The notes: a model not told the origin generated them from the letters alone. 64,000 bases of DNA from Saprospiraceae bacterium (GCA_020850225.1 JADZFD010000045.1:62001-126000); one strand, 5' to 3'; counted from the stretch's first letter, positions 30,167 to 40,177 are shown. Numbers and translations are program-made.

Positions 30167-31084
30167 ATCAAAACGAAATACTACGGACATGGAAAGCTGC
30201 TGCTTACAGGTGAGTATGCAGTATTGGACGGTGCCAAATCTTTGGGATTACCAACACGATTGGGACAAAGTCTGGTCGTAAAAAGGACGACAAGCACGGA
30301 TATAATCTGGGAGAGTTATGATACGAATAACAAAATGTGGTTTCAGGCTGATATTTCATTATTCGATTTTTCTGCTGTTAAAACGAATAATCCTGAAAAA
30401 GCTGAATTTTTACAGAAGATACTAAAAAATGCTGTAAGGCTTAACTCAGAATTTCTATCGCAATGGAATGGTTTCAAGATAGAAACAAAATTGGAATTTC
30501 CGTTGTCATGGGGCCTTGGTTCCAGCAGCACTTTAATATATCTTGTGGCAGAATGGGCAGAGGTAAATCCATTGCTGTTATATTTTAAGACAGAAGAAGG
30601 TTCAGGTTACGATGTGGCGTGCGCTTTTGCTGATGGCCCTATTGTATATATTAATTCTGAAGATGAAGTTTCCTATACTGAAATTGATTTCTCTCCAAAA
30701 TTTAAGGATAATTTATTTTTTGTACACACAGGAGTCAAACAAAGTACACAATCAGGCATCCGGGATTACCTTAAAGCTGTCAAAAAGAAATCGGTATTGG
30801 TTAAAGAAATCACCAAAATCACTGAAGACGTCCAGTCTGCTACCAAACTATCTGATTTTGAAGCATTGATGGACAAACACGAGTCGTTAATAGCTGAACA
30901 TACGGGGTTTGAACGCATTCAGAACAAGTTTAAAGATTATAAAGGTGGTGTTTTAAAATCACTGGGTGCTTGGGGTGGAGATTTTATTCTCGTAACATCT
31001 GACAAAGGAATAGATAGTGTCAAATCCTACTTTGAAGGTAAAGGTTTAACCACGGTACTACCATATAAAGATATTATTCTTTAG
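30167..31084 (+). CDS. GYDIA-type GHMP kinase; N-terminus extends upstream of the track ORF and start codon is unresolved
   Basis: In-frame upstream residues IKTKYYGHGKLLLTGEYAV precede the TTG used in the track (30224); LSWGLGSSSTLI, GSGYDVACAFADGPIVY, GAWGGDFIL. Confidence 0.82.
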   Translation: MKTKYYGHGKLLLTGEYAVLDGAKSLGLPTRLGQSLVVKRTTSTDIIWESYDTNNKMWFQADISLFDFSAVKTNNPEKAEFLQKILKNAVRLNSEFLSQWNGFKIETKLEFPLSWGLGSSSTLIYLVAEWAEVNPLLLYFKTEEGSGYDVACAFADGPIVYINSEDEVSYTEIDFSPKFKDNLFFVHTGVKQSTQSGIRDYLKAVKKKSVLVKEITKITEDVQSATKLSDFEALMDKHESLIAEHTGFERIQNKFKDYKGGVLKSLGAWGGDFILVTSDKGIDSVKSYFEGKGLTTVLPYKDIIL

Positions 31085-31102
31085 AAATATTCAGGTCTCG
31101 GA

Positions 31103-31891
31103 TCAGAGACATCCTGTACGGCCGCCGTCAACAGTTATATTGGTTCCAGTAACATAAGCAGCTGACGGAGAAGCCAGAAATGCTATAACCGCAGCTATTT
31201 CTTCAGGTTTACCGAATCTACCCATAGGTATTTCGGCTTTCATCTGATTCACAACTTCATCCCTGGAAAGCAAAGTCTTACTAATCTTAGCATTAATAAG
31301 TTCATTTAGGCGCTCTGTTTCTATTGCTCCGGGCAGGATATTATTGACAGTAATTCCAAAAGGAGCTATTTCGTTGGACAGCGTCTTAGACCAGGAAGCG
31401 ACTGCGCCACGTATGGTATTGCTAACACCCAGACTGCGTAAAGGTGTTTTAACAGAAGTGGAAAGGATGTTGATTATTCTGCCATAGTGATCTTTTTTCA
31501 TGCCAGGTATTACAAGACCAGAAACTATATGGTATGCTATAAGATGCTGGTTAAAGGCTATTGAAAATGCTTCAGGTGTGGTACCCAACAGAGATCCGGA
31601 TACAGGACCACCCGAATTGTTGATTAATATGTGTACAATGCGTTCAGAAACCAATTTTTTTATTTTCTTTTGCAGGCTATCTGTATCCGAGGTATCTGCT
31701 ATAATTATACTGTGTTTTTGCCCGGTATGTACGGAGAGTTCAGAAGCTGCATCGATGGCATATTCACTGTTTCGTGCCAACAATATAACATTGGCGCCCA
31801 TTTGGGACATGGCAATACCTGAAGCTTTCCCTATACCACGGGAACCGCCCAAAACTAATGCTGTTTTACCATATAAATCTGTATTTGTCAT
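31103..31891 (-). CDS. SDR family oxidoreductase
   Basis: ALVLGGSRGIGKASGIAM, ILINNSGG, VTGTNITVDGG. Confidence 0.85.
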   Translation of the reverse strand: MTNTDLYGKTALVLGGSRGIGKASGIAMSQMGANVILLARNSEYAIDAASELSVHTGQKHSIIIADTSDTDSLQKKIKKLVSERIVHILINNSGGPVSGSLLGTTPEAFSIAFNQHLIAYHIVSGLVIPGMKKDHYGRIINILSTSVKTPLRSLGVSNTIRGAVASWSKTLSNEIAPFGITVNNILPGAIETERLNELINAKISKTLLSRDEVVNQMKAEIPMGRFGKPEEIAAVIAFLASPSAAYVTGTNITVDGGRTGCL

Positions 31892-31945
31892 GTGTTGGTT
31901 GATTTAAAATTACTTTCGAAATTTTTTAGAATGTATATAATTTAT

Positions 31946-32710
31946 CTAATCTTCAGACAGGTTATGAGGAAAAGATTCATACCGGATATCATATAGCATC
32001 AGTCCGATAGCAGGTACACTCCAGTCCTGATGCAATCTGGCTTGGGTATCCAGGCTAAGTTTTACGTCATCTATCGATAATTGTCCGCGAGAGACTTGCA
32101 GGCACATGCCTACTATAAGCCGTATCATTCCCCTTAGAAACCTGTCTGACGTAACCTTATATATATAATTGTCCCCTTCCTGAATCCAGTAGCTTTCTTT
32201 CAGATGGCAAACCATTGTTTTGACGTCCGAATGTAATTTGCAGAAAGGAAAGAACTCTTTGTATGCTAATAGTAATGAAGCTGCTTCGTTGAGCTTGAAG
32301 ATGTCTGGTTTTTCATATACATAATAGTAAGAAAAGGGCAAAAAAGGAGATTTAACAACGTGTAAATGATATTGATAGGAACGTGAAACAGCACCAAACC
32401 GTGCATGCATACTCCTATCGACCGGATAAATATGGTGAATAGCTATATCTGAAGGCAGTAATTTATTAGCTCTGTAAATCAATTGTTCCGGATCGAATAT
32501 GGTTTCTGTATCCAAATGAGCTACATATCCGCTGGCATGAACACCGGTATCTGTTCTGCCACATCCTACTATAGAAATTTCTGATCTTAATAATAGAGAA
32601 AGGACACTTTCTATAGTACCCTGTATAGTTTTGGTACCGGAGTGTGGTTGATTTTGCCACCCATTATAAGCAGTACCACAATATGAAAGATGTATAAAAT
32701 ATCTTGCCAA
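31946..32710 (-). CDS. truA: tRNA pseudouridine(38-40) synthase
   Basis: YCGTAYNGWQNQPHSGTKTIQGTIES, VGCGRTDTGVHASGYVAHLD, FLRGMIRLIVG. Confidence 0.95.
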   Translation of the reverse strand: MARYFIHLSYCGTAYNGWQNQPHSGTKTIQGTIESVLSLLLRSEISIVGCGRTDTGVHASGYVAHLDTETIFDPEQLIYRANKLLPSDIAIHHIYPVDRSMHARFGAVSRSYQYHLHVVKSPFLPFSYYYVYEKPDIFKLNEAASLLLAYKEFFPFCKLHSDVKTMVCHLKESYWIQEGDNYIYKVTSDRFLRGMIRLIVGMCLQVSRGQLSIDDVKLSLDTQARLHQDWSVPAIGLMLYDIRYESFPHNLSED

Positions 32711-32865
32711 ACGTTGATTTTTATATTCAAATGTAAAGGTACAATTTGTAAATGAGTTACCTGAGTAGTAGTATAATCTTTAGTTAGGTATAATGTTTGT
32801 CACTACTCATTATTAATTACAGAAATCAAACATCTATCCTTTTAATTGAATCTTATGATATAAGA

Positions 32866-33207
32866 TTACTTCAGAAATTCCAAAACTTTTTCGGGAGGTC
32901 TTGCAATTATTGCCTTGCCATCTTTGACCACAATCGGACGTTCTATCAGAGCCGGATAAGCTACCATGGCATCTATCCACTGATCGTCAGTCAGAGTCTG
33001 GTTTTTGAATTTTTCCTTAAAAATTGCTTCGTTCTTTCGGATAACTTCAAGAGGCTTCAGTCTAAGCATACGTATAAGTTCCACTAAATTTTCTCTGGTA
33101 GGTGGGGTTTTCAGATATTCTATGATTTTCGGCTCAATCCCGTTATTGTGTATCAGATCAAGAGCGCAACGGCTTTTACTGCATCTCGTATTGTGATATA
33201 TCTCCAT
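32866..33207 (-). CDS. arsC: Arsenate reductase (ArsC/glutaredoxin family)
   Basis: MEIYHNTRCSKSRCALDLI, YLKTPPTRENL, ALIERPIVVKDGKAIIARPPEKVLEFL. Confidence 0.9.
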   Translation of the reverse strand: MEIYHNTRCSKSRCALDLIHNNGIEPKIIEYLKTPPTRENLVELIRMLRLKPLEVIRKNEAIFKEKFKNQTLTDDQWIDAMVAYPALIERPIVVKDGKAIIARPPEKVLEFLK

Positions 33208-33423
33208 TTGAAGGAATTTTGATGAAGTATGTTAATATTCTGAATTGTTTTATTATAAAACTATAAAACCAATTCTGATATCTGGATATATAAATGGGTG
33301 CTTAAATAAAGTTTGTTTACTATGACTAAAATGTTTAACCTGATTCAGCCATTAGAATGATTGAATAATAAACGAACTTTCTTAAATTAAAACAACTTGT
33401 ATCCCTGTATACCCTGTTTAACA

Positions 33424-33457
33424 AAAACGCTGTATTGATTATAAACAATAGCGTTTT
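33424..33457. terminator. Hairpin downstream of the 51-aa ORF (terminator-like)
   Basis: aaaacgctgtattg-attataaa-caatagcgtttt, with a 2-nt bulge. Confidence 0.5.
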
Positions 33458-33472
33458 AATAAAAATACAGGA

Positions 33473-33628
33473 CTACATCCATCTCATAGCTTTGACGAAA
33501 TACGTACAGAATGAAGGAAGCATCACCCAAAACCATTCAGGCTTAAATATAAAAAACAAAATAATCCCTACTAATGATAATAATGTATAAATCCAGTAAA
33601 GTCCTACAGATTCAGTTGATGTTGTCAT
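33473..33628 (-). CDS. Small (51 aa) predicted membrane protein
   Basis: Hand translation: MTTSTESVGLYWIYTLLSLVGIILFFIFKPEWFWVMLPSFCTYFVKAMRWM*; below the track size cutoff; terminator-like hairpin follows. Confidence 0.5.
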   Translation of the reverse strand: MTTSTESVGLYWIYTLLSLVGIILFFIFKPEWFWVMLPSFCTYFVKAMRWM

Positions 33629-33721
33629 AATATTAATTTAATTTTGTGCCTGTAATTATTTTATACAATGTGGCAAATGTAAGCAATTACTCTAATAAAA
33701 TATACAAAACTTAAAATATCT

Positions 33722-34579
33722 TTGTCAAAATACGATAAATCATTCTATTCTAAAATATTGCTCGCCGGAGAATACACAGTTATGACCGATGGCAACGCAA
33801 TTGCCTTTCCGTATAAAAGGTTTGAAGGAAGATTTGAGTTTGATGAGGGTAAATCATCTGCATCACTATACGATCTTTTATACTACCTGCAACAAAATCA
33901 GCTTGATATATATATTGACGTAGAAAAATTACGTTCAGATCTGGCATTGGGAATGTACTTCAAATCCAACATACCATACGGCTACGGGCTGGGAAGTAGT
34001 GGGGCACTGGTGGCAGCACTATATAACAGATATGGTAAGAATAAAGCTAAAAATACAGATGAACTCAGACGTATATTAGGTGAGCTGGAATCTGTATTTC
34101 ATGGTACAAGCTCAGGTATGGATCCACTGGTTTCATATCTTGATCAGCCCGTTGTGTTTACAGGTAATCAAATAAAATTGATACATCAGGACAGCCTTAA
34201 TCTTTCAGGTTTTTTTCTCATTGATACGGGTATTGATCGCAGCACTTCATATTATGTAGAAATATTTAATAATATGAAAAAAAATTTGGCTCAATATGGT
34301 AAAAAAATTAAAAAACTGGAATCCATAAATCGTCAACTGATACAAGCTATATTAAAAAACCATAATGCTGAAATAGCCATTCACATGGAAGTACTTAGTC
34401 GATTACAATACGATATATTTACAGATATGATACCGGATGGCTTTAAAAATATCTGGCTTAAAGGACTTGAATCGGGCAACTATTTTCTGAAGCTTTGTGG
34501 TGCAGGAGGCGGTGGTATGATTTTAGGTTGGTCACCGGGCATCGATCTTGATTTAGGGTGTACAGTTTTATATTTATAG
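33722..34579 (+). CDS. GHMP kinase, probable mevalonate kinase
   Basis: SKILLAGEYTVMTDGNAI, NIPYGYGLGSSGALVAALY, HGTSSGMDPLVSYL, KLCGAGGGGMILGW; TTG start. Confidence 0.8.
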   Translation: MSKYDKSFYSKILLAGEYTVMTDGNAIAFPYKRFEGRFEFDEGKSSASLYDLLYYLQQNQLDIYIDVEKLRSDLALGMYFKSNIPYGYGLGSSGALVAALYNRYGKNKAKNTDELRRILGELESVFHGTSSGMDPLVSYLDQPVVFTGNQIKLIHQDSLNLSGFFLIDTGIDRSTSYYVEIFNNMKKNLAQYGKKIKKLESINRQLIQAILKNHNAEIAIHMEVLSRLQYDIFTDMIPDGFKNIWLKGLESGNYFLKLCGAGGGGMILGWSPGIDLDLGCTVLYL

Positions 34580-34833
34580 TTTATGGAAGATCAACTATAT
34601 TTTATATGAATCAACTGTTAAATACAGGGAGATGTATAATATTAATCTACACAAAAAGGATATTCTGGATATTACTTCATTTAGTGGAATCATAAGGGAA
34701 TAACGTCTATAGAGTGCGTAATTTTTTACAGATGGTCGTTTTTTGATGGTATTGTATTTTTATTGTCTGACAACATTATTATCGGAAAAGTCGTTAAGTA
34801 TCTGAATTTAATCAATATAATAAATAAGTAAAT

Positions 34834-35190
34834 ATGAAGTTTTTAAAATTTTCAATCATGCTTATGGCTTTGGTAGCTATAGTTTCATGCAGTAAGGATG
34901 ATACAACCGCACCGGTTATTACGATAACATCACCTGTCGAAGGAAGTGTTCTTGAAAAAGGGAAGACATATCCTGTAACGGGTACAGTTACCGATGAAAC
35001 AGAATTGTCCGAAATCGATGCCGGTGGGTATAAAATCACCTCATTTGACACCAAAACTTCATACGCATTTGCCAATCTGAATCTGCCGATTCCAGCGGAC
35101 ACAAAAGAAACAGGTGGAGTATTGAAAATAACAGCTAAGGACAAAGCAGGTAATGTTGCGGTAAAATCTATTACATTCAGTATAAAATAG
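34834..35190 (+). CDS. Ig-like-fold lipoprotein
   Basis: Lipobox VAIVSCSKDD; TAPVITITSPVEGSVLEKGKTYPVTGTVTDETELSEI. Confidence 0.65.
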   Translation: MKFLKFSIMLMALVAIVSCSKDDTTAPVITITSPVEGSVLEKGKTYPVTGTVTDETELSEIDAGGYKITSFDTKTSYAFANLNLPIPADTKETGGVLKITAKDKAGNVAVKSITFSIK

Positions 35191-35210
35191 GTCATTACCT
35201 TACAATTGAA

Positions 35211-36005
35211 ATGACGGAAGTCCGGCATTTTGCAGCATCGATAAAGGATATATATACATTACTTGCCGAAGCAGGTAATGCAATTATGGATATATATACA
35301 GCACCTGAAAGACATATTCAGATTAAGTCAGATGATAGTCCGGTTACTTCGGCTGATATTGTTTCCAATGCCATCATAACTAAAGGCATACAGTATTTAT
35401 TTTCCGGAATACCAGTTTTATCGGAAGAGGATTATATCCCTCCTTATGAAGAAAGGAAGGGATGGAAATATGTATGGATTTTGGACCCGTTGGACGGTAC
35501 AAAGGGTTTTATACACAAATCAGGTGAATTTACTATTAATTTGGGTTTGTCACTTGAAGGAACAGTAGTAGCAGGGTGTATTTATGAACCGGTGACCCAG
35601 CAAATGTATTTTGCATCCAAAGGGAACGGAGCATTTCATTATCAGGATGATGGTGATCATAAAAGATTAATTGTCAATGAGATTAATCGGAATACCAAAG
35701 GATTGAAAATACTCTCCAGCAAGTTCCATAAGGATGTCAGAACGCAGACCTTTATAGAGTCCTTCGACGAACCGGTAATCATTGAGAAAGGTGCAGCCAT
35801 GAAATTTGTAAGTATTGCAAGAGGAGAAGCAGACTACTATCCGAAGATGTCCAGTATTATGGAGTGGGATACAGCACCCGGACAGATTATCATAGAAGAA
35901 GCAGGTGGTATGTTGGTAGATGCAGTGAACAGTCAACCATTGAAATATAATAAACCGGATTTACATAATCCACATTTTATTGCTTCAGGAAAATGGACGG
36001 ATTGA
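35211..36005 (+). CDS. cysQ: 3'(2'),5'-bisphosphate nucleotidase
   Basis: KSDDSPVTSADIVSNAII, VLSEED, WILDPLDGTKGFIHKSGEFTINLGL, MEWDTAPGQIIIEEAGG. Confidence 0.92.
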   Translation: MTEVRHFAASIKDIYTLLAEAGNAIMDIYTAPERHIQIKSDDSPVTSADIVSNAIITKGIQYLFSGIPVLSEEDYIPPYEERKGWKYVWILDPLDGTKGFIHKSGEFTINLGLSLEGTVVAGCIYEPVTQQMYFASKGNGAFHYQDDGDHKRLIVNEINRNTKGLKILSSKFHKDVRTQTFIESFDEPVIIEKGAAMKFVSIARGEADYYPKMSSIMEWDTAPGQIIIEEAGGMLVDAVNSQPLKYNKPDLHNPHFIASGKWTD

Positions 36006-36772
36006 TGAATAAAAACAATATTTTCAGTGCTGTGGTTTTGGCTAAAAATGATGAAAAGATAATAGGAAGATGTATTGAAAAGTTAAAACAAATCACGGAC
36101 GATATAATCATTATACTTGATGACAGATCGGCGGATAACACAGAGGTCATTGCAATTGAATCAGGAGCAAGAGTATTTAAAAAAGCCTGGGAAGGATATT
36201 CCATCAATAAAAATTTTGGTATACAGCAGGCAATAAATGATTGGATATTATGTCCGGATTCAGATGAAATTCTGGACGATAAACTTATTGAAAGTATTAA
36301 CACGTTGAAACCTGAACAGGATACGGCCTATGAAATGAATATAATGACTTATCTGGGTGATTATGCTGTAAAGCACTGTGGATGGTTTCCGGACTGGAAC
36401 ATACGTTTATTCAATAAGAATACCATGCAATGGAACAACAGTGGCGTTCATGAGAAGCTAACATCAGAAAACCAGGTAAAGAGGAAGAGATTGCAAGGCC
36501 TTATACATCATTATAGCTTTACAGATGAAGCTCATATGCAGTCCAAATACGAATACTATGCTAAACTCAGGGCAGAAGAATGGATATCAAAAAGAGTTAA
36601 ACCTCCATTCATTAAAAGACTGGTAGGCCCTGAATTCCGTTTTTTCAGAACCTACATTCTGAAAGCAGGAATACTGGACGGTAAACCCGGATGGACAATA
36701 GCAAAGAATGAATATATACTAAAAAAGAAAGAATTGTTTTACTGGAGAGAAATCCTGCAAAACATCAAATAG
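35993..36772 (+). CDS. Glycosyltransferase family 2 (WaaE/KdtX-like)
   Basis: FSAVVLAKNDEKIIGRCIEKLKQITDDIIIILDDRSADNTEVIA, FGIQQAINDWILCPDSDEIL. Confidence 0.85.
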   Translation: MDGLMNKNNIFSAVVLAKNDEKIIGRCIEKLKQITDDIIIILDDRSADNTEVIAIESGARVFKKAWEGYSINKNFGIQQAINDWILCPDSDEILDDKLIESINTLKPEQDTAYEMNIMTYLGDYAVKHCGWFPDWNIRLFNKNTMQWNNSGVHEKLTSENQVKRKRLQGLIHHYSFTDEAHMQSKYEYYAKLRAEEWISKRVKPPFIKRLVGPEFRFFRTYILKAGILDGKPGWTIAKNEYILKKKELFYWREILQNIK

Positions 36773-36836
36773 AAAAAGCAGTTGTAAATAATATAATTAC
36801 TTTTTACAACTACTTTCTTATATTTTTGAATTGGTT

Positions 36837-37145
36837 TTAAGCTTTGCCTACAAATCTGTTTACAGCAAAACTTGCTCTTTCAATCACATCATAATTAATC
36901 TTATAGATGTGAAATTTTCCATTCACCTCGACATTTACAGCACCGGACAATCTTAATATTTTAAGATGCTGAGAAGTGATACTTTGTTCAATATCCAGAT
37001 TACTGTAAATTTTGTTGACATTTATCGTATGATTTTCATCAATAAACTCCAAAATTTTTAATCTTAGGGGGTGTGCTAACGCTCGCATTAATTCCGACGC
37101 ATAATTTAATTTGTCGGCATCAAAAGTGACTTTTGTACCTTTCAT
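36837..37145 (-). CDS. ArsR-family winged-helix regulator (no cysteines)
   Basis: RALAHPLRLKILEFIDENHTINVNKIYSNLDIEQSITSQHLKILRLSGAV. Confidence 0.85.
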   Translation of the reverse strand: MKGTKVTFDADKLNYASELMRALAHPLRLKILEFIDENHTINVNKIYSNLDIEQSITSQHLKILRLSGAVNVEVNGKFHIYKINYDVIERASFAVNRFVGKA

Positions 37146-37352
37146 TTTGTGTTCCTTATTTTCTGATTAAGACCTGAGCACAAATATGAGTAGTTATTTT
37201 AATATGACAAAATAAATATATATATTTTTTTTAATTTGTTATTTAATTTAACATTTAGGTCTAAAACATAATCAAAATGATGATAAAATACGAATTTATT
37301 TAATCATAAACCTTTGTTATTCATTAAATAAACTCAAGTCAGTGCAAGTAAG

Positions 37353-37694
37353 TTATTTGCTAGTCAAATCCTCCACCAGGGTTGAAATTTGTCCTAATCT
37401 ATCTTTATCCAATGAATAATAGATAAATTTTCCTTGTCTGTCTGTTGCTACAACACCAGCTCTTCTCAGAATAGCTAAATGTTGAGAAGCAACTGATTGT
37501 TCCAATCTCAGTTTGATATAGATATCGGTGACAGTCATTTTCTCACCATCTTCCAAAAGATCTATCACTCTCTGTCGAAGTTTATGGTTGACAGCCCTTA
37601 GCACCAGAACTGCCTTTCTCAGGTCAGCATAGTCAAGTTGCACTTCCTTGCTTCCTTTCTTTAATGTAACGGTTTCGTTCTTCTTATTTCTCAT
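37353..37694 (-). CDS. ArsR-family winged-helix regulator (no cysteines)
   Basis: RAVNHKLRQRVIDLLEDGEKMTVTDIYIKLRLEQSVASQHLAILRRAGVVATDRQGKFIYYSL. Confidence 0.88.
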   Translation of the reverse strand: MRNKKNETVTLKKGSKEVQLDYADLRKAVLVLRAVNHKLRQRVIDLLEDGEKMTVTDIYIKLRLEQSVASQHLAILRRAGVVATDRQGKFIYYSLDKDRLGQISTLVEDLTSK

Positions 37695-37847
37695 ACGAAT
37701 AAATTTGTTAGTTCACGGAATTCAGATAGGATAATCCAATAACCTTGCCAAACCCAAACTTACAGGAGAATAAATTTTAACAAAATCTTATATATCGTTT
37801 TTGTCTATATATAAACAACTAAATTTGTTATAATAAAGTTCAATTAT

Positions 37848-38534
37848 TTAGAATAATTTTTTTGTAGATTTTGTAATATTTGGTGACTTGATATAGTCGG
37901 GACTAAAATAGGCTACGCTTTCAAATTGATTATTCTGAAATAGTTTGTAGGTAATAGTTTCCATAAACCGTGCGGATGTAAATGTATGCTGTAAGCATAT
38001 AGCCGAATTGTTATACTGATTATAGTATTTTTCTGCACCATTTCCACATATATATATAATATGTGCTCCTGACAGGTGTTCAAATGGATTTTCATCCAGG
38101 ATTACAGGTGCAATATCAGATAGTTTTTTGGATTGAAAATCAAATACAGAAGCATATACTTCATTGCGCCTTGCATCTATCATAGAGATGATAATGTCTT
38201 CAGGATTCAATATATTAGGTGAAATACCTGAAGCTAAAATTGTCAGACTGTCAACGGAAATCAAAGGTTTGTCCAAGGCATAGCACATCGCTTTTACAGT
38301 AGCAGCACCAATACGAAGTGAGGTATAGGAACCAGGGCCGTCAGAGACTGAGACTGCGTCTAATTCCTGTAATGTCATATTTGCTTCTTTCAGACAGGAC
38401 TGAATAAGTAATGTAAGTTTTTCGGTATGACTGTTGGGACTGAATGATTCCTGTAAAGCAATCGTTTTACCATCAATGGCTATGGCAACGGAACAAACAT
38501 CAGTAGAAGTTTCTACATTTAATATGGCTATCAT
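37848..38534 (-). CDS. tsaB: tRNA threonylcarbamoyladenosine biosynthesis protein TsaB
   Basis: AILNVETSTDVCSVAIA, SHTEKLTLLIQSCL, VSDGPGSYTSLRIGAATVKAMCYAL. Confidence 0.93.
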   Translation of the reverse strand: MIAILNVETSTDVCSVAIAIDGKTIALQESFSPNSHTEKLTLLIQSCLKEANMTLQELDAVSVSDGPGSYTSLRIGAATVKAMCYALDKPLISVDSLTILASGISPNILNPEDIIISMIDARRNEVYASVFDFQSKKLSDIAPVILDENPFEHLSGAHIIYICGNGAEKYYNQYNNSAICLQHTFTSARFMETITYKLFQNNQFESVAYFSPDYIKSPNITKSTKKLF

Positions 38535-38545
38535 TAACTTATTGC

Positions 38546-40177
38546 TTATCTGGATAGTATTTTTTTGTATCTTTTTGTATCTTTTATTACACTTACTGCT
38601 TCGTTAATATTTATATCATCGCGGAGTGTATATTGTATCTTACCTTTTTGCCAGTAGTATCTTGTAATAATTTCTTTTTCGATCTCATAGGTTATCTGAT
38701 CTTTGGCATTGATAAGTTCGTTTGATTTTGTCTGATTTATTTTACTTTCCAATTTTTTAATATCATCAACGATTTGTGCATCTTTGGTCTTATCAAAAGC
38801 ATTTTTTGCTTCCAAAAGTGCTTTTTCTCCTTCAGATGTATATGTAAACTTTTTATTGCGTACAAATTTAACAAAATCATCAAATTGTGTGAATACAAAT
38901 TTATCAACGGGAGCTATTGAATCCTTACCTTTGACATATTGATTGACATATTCAAAAATAATGTATTGGTCCAATAAAGCCTGTGTAATGGGTAACAATT
39001 CTTTTATCTCAGTTTTAATATCAGGAGAGACACCTCCACCATCCAATACAATCCTACCGTTTTTGGTTTTAAATTTGGTTCTTTGATTGTCCGGAATATC
39101 TTTAGGTACACCATTTTCATATTCAACGCCCTGAATACACCTTCCACTTGGTATATAATATTTGGATGTTGTTAATTTGAGTCGTGCATTATACGGTAAG
39201 TCTTTAGTATTCTGAACAAGACCCTTACCAAAGGAACGCTGACCGATCAGGACACCTCTATCGACATCCTGAATCACGCCGGAAACTATCTCAGAAGCCG
39301 ATGCTGAACGTCCGTCAATAAGAATAGCTACAGGTATTTCCAGGTCCACAGGATTGGATGTTGTTTTAAAAGTTTGATCTTTTTCTTTAATTTTGGATTT
39401 GGTTGTAACAACGATTTCGTCTTTAGGAATAAAGATATTACAGATGTTGACCGCTTCGTGCAGTAATCCACCTCCGTTATGTCTTAAGTCCAGAATAACT
39501 CCGGCAATATTTGGATTGTCGTCTTTTAAATCTTTTAAAGCCTTCTGAATATTTGAACCCGCCATTTGTGTAAATGTGGTAAGTGAAATATATCCCACAT
39601 CACCACCTACGAACCCCGAGTATGGTACATTAGAAACAGAAACTTCGCCACGTGTAATTTTTTTAACCTCAGCTTGTTGGTTATCAAATCTTTTTATACC
39701 TATTAATATATCAGAACCGGGTATACCTCTAAGCATAAGATTTATTTCTTCCAGGCTCTTACCTTTCACATCAGTACCGCCAATAGTAGTGATAATATCT
39801 CCTGCTTTGAGTCCGGCTTTATGGGAAGGTCCGTTCTCCATTGGTTCCACTATAGTAGTGTTGCCATTTATATTATCCAGTCTGGCTCCAATACCCTGAT
39901 ATTTTTCATCATCATTAATCCAGTAACTTTCTCCCTGAGATTCTGAAAAATAATTGGTATATGGGTCAAGAGATTTGGTCATGGCATCAATAGCTGTACG
40001 CATTAAGGTGCCGGGATCGAGTTCGTCTGCAAAGTTGGTATTCAGTTCTTTATATACACTGACAAATATTTCTAAATTTTTACTAATTTCAAATAGCTTA
40101 TCTTTATTGACATTTACAGCAGCTATACCTGCAACCATTACGATAGTCAGGATTACAGCCATATATTTTTTAATCAT
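38546..40177 (-). CDS. ctpA: S41 family C-terminal processing peptidase
   Basis: SLDPYTNYFSE, PDZ, GVILDLRHNGGGLLHEAVNI, DGRSASASEIVSGVIQDVDRGVLIGQRSFGKGLVQ. Confidence 0.93.
   Translation of the reverse strand: MIKKYMAVILTIVMVAGIAAVNVNKDKLFEISKNLEIFVSVYKELNTNFADELDPGTLMRTAIDAMTKSLDPYTNYFSESQGESYWINDDEKYQGIGARLDNINGNTTIVEPMENGPSHKAGLKAGDIITTIGGTDVKGKSLEEINLMLRGIPGSDILIGIKRFDNQQAEVKKITRGEVSVSNVPYSGFVGGDVGYISLTTFTQMAGSNIQKALKDLKDDNPNIAGVILDLRHNGGGLLHEAVNICNIFIPKDEIVVTTKSKIKEKDQTFKTTSNPVDLEIPVAILIDGRSASASEIVSGVIQDVDRGVLIGQRSFGKGLVQNTKDLPYNARLKLTTSKYYIPSGRCIQGVEYENGVPKDIPDNQRTKFKTKNGRIVLDGGGVSPDIKTEIKELLPITQALLDQYIIFEYVNQYVKGKDSIAPVDKFVFTQFDDFVKFVRNKKFTYTSEGEKALLEAKNAFDKTKDAQIVDDIKKLESKINQTKSNELINAKDQITYEIEKEIITRYYWQKGKIQYTLRDDININEAVSVIKDTKRYKKILSR

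Noticed and set aside
34812-35228. 138-aa minus-strand ORF opposite the Ig-like lipoprotein
   Set aside because: The plus-strand ORF has a signal peptide, lipobox and Ig-like repeat; the antisense frame has no support.
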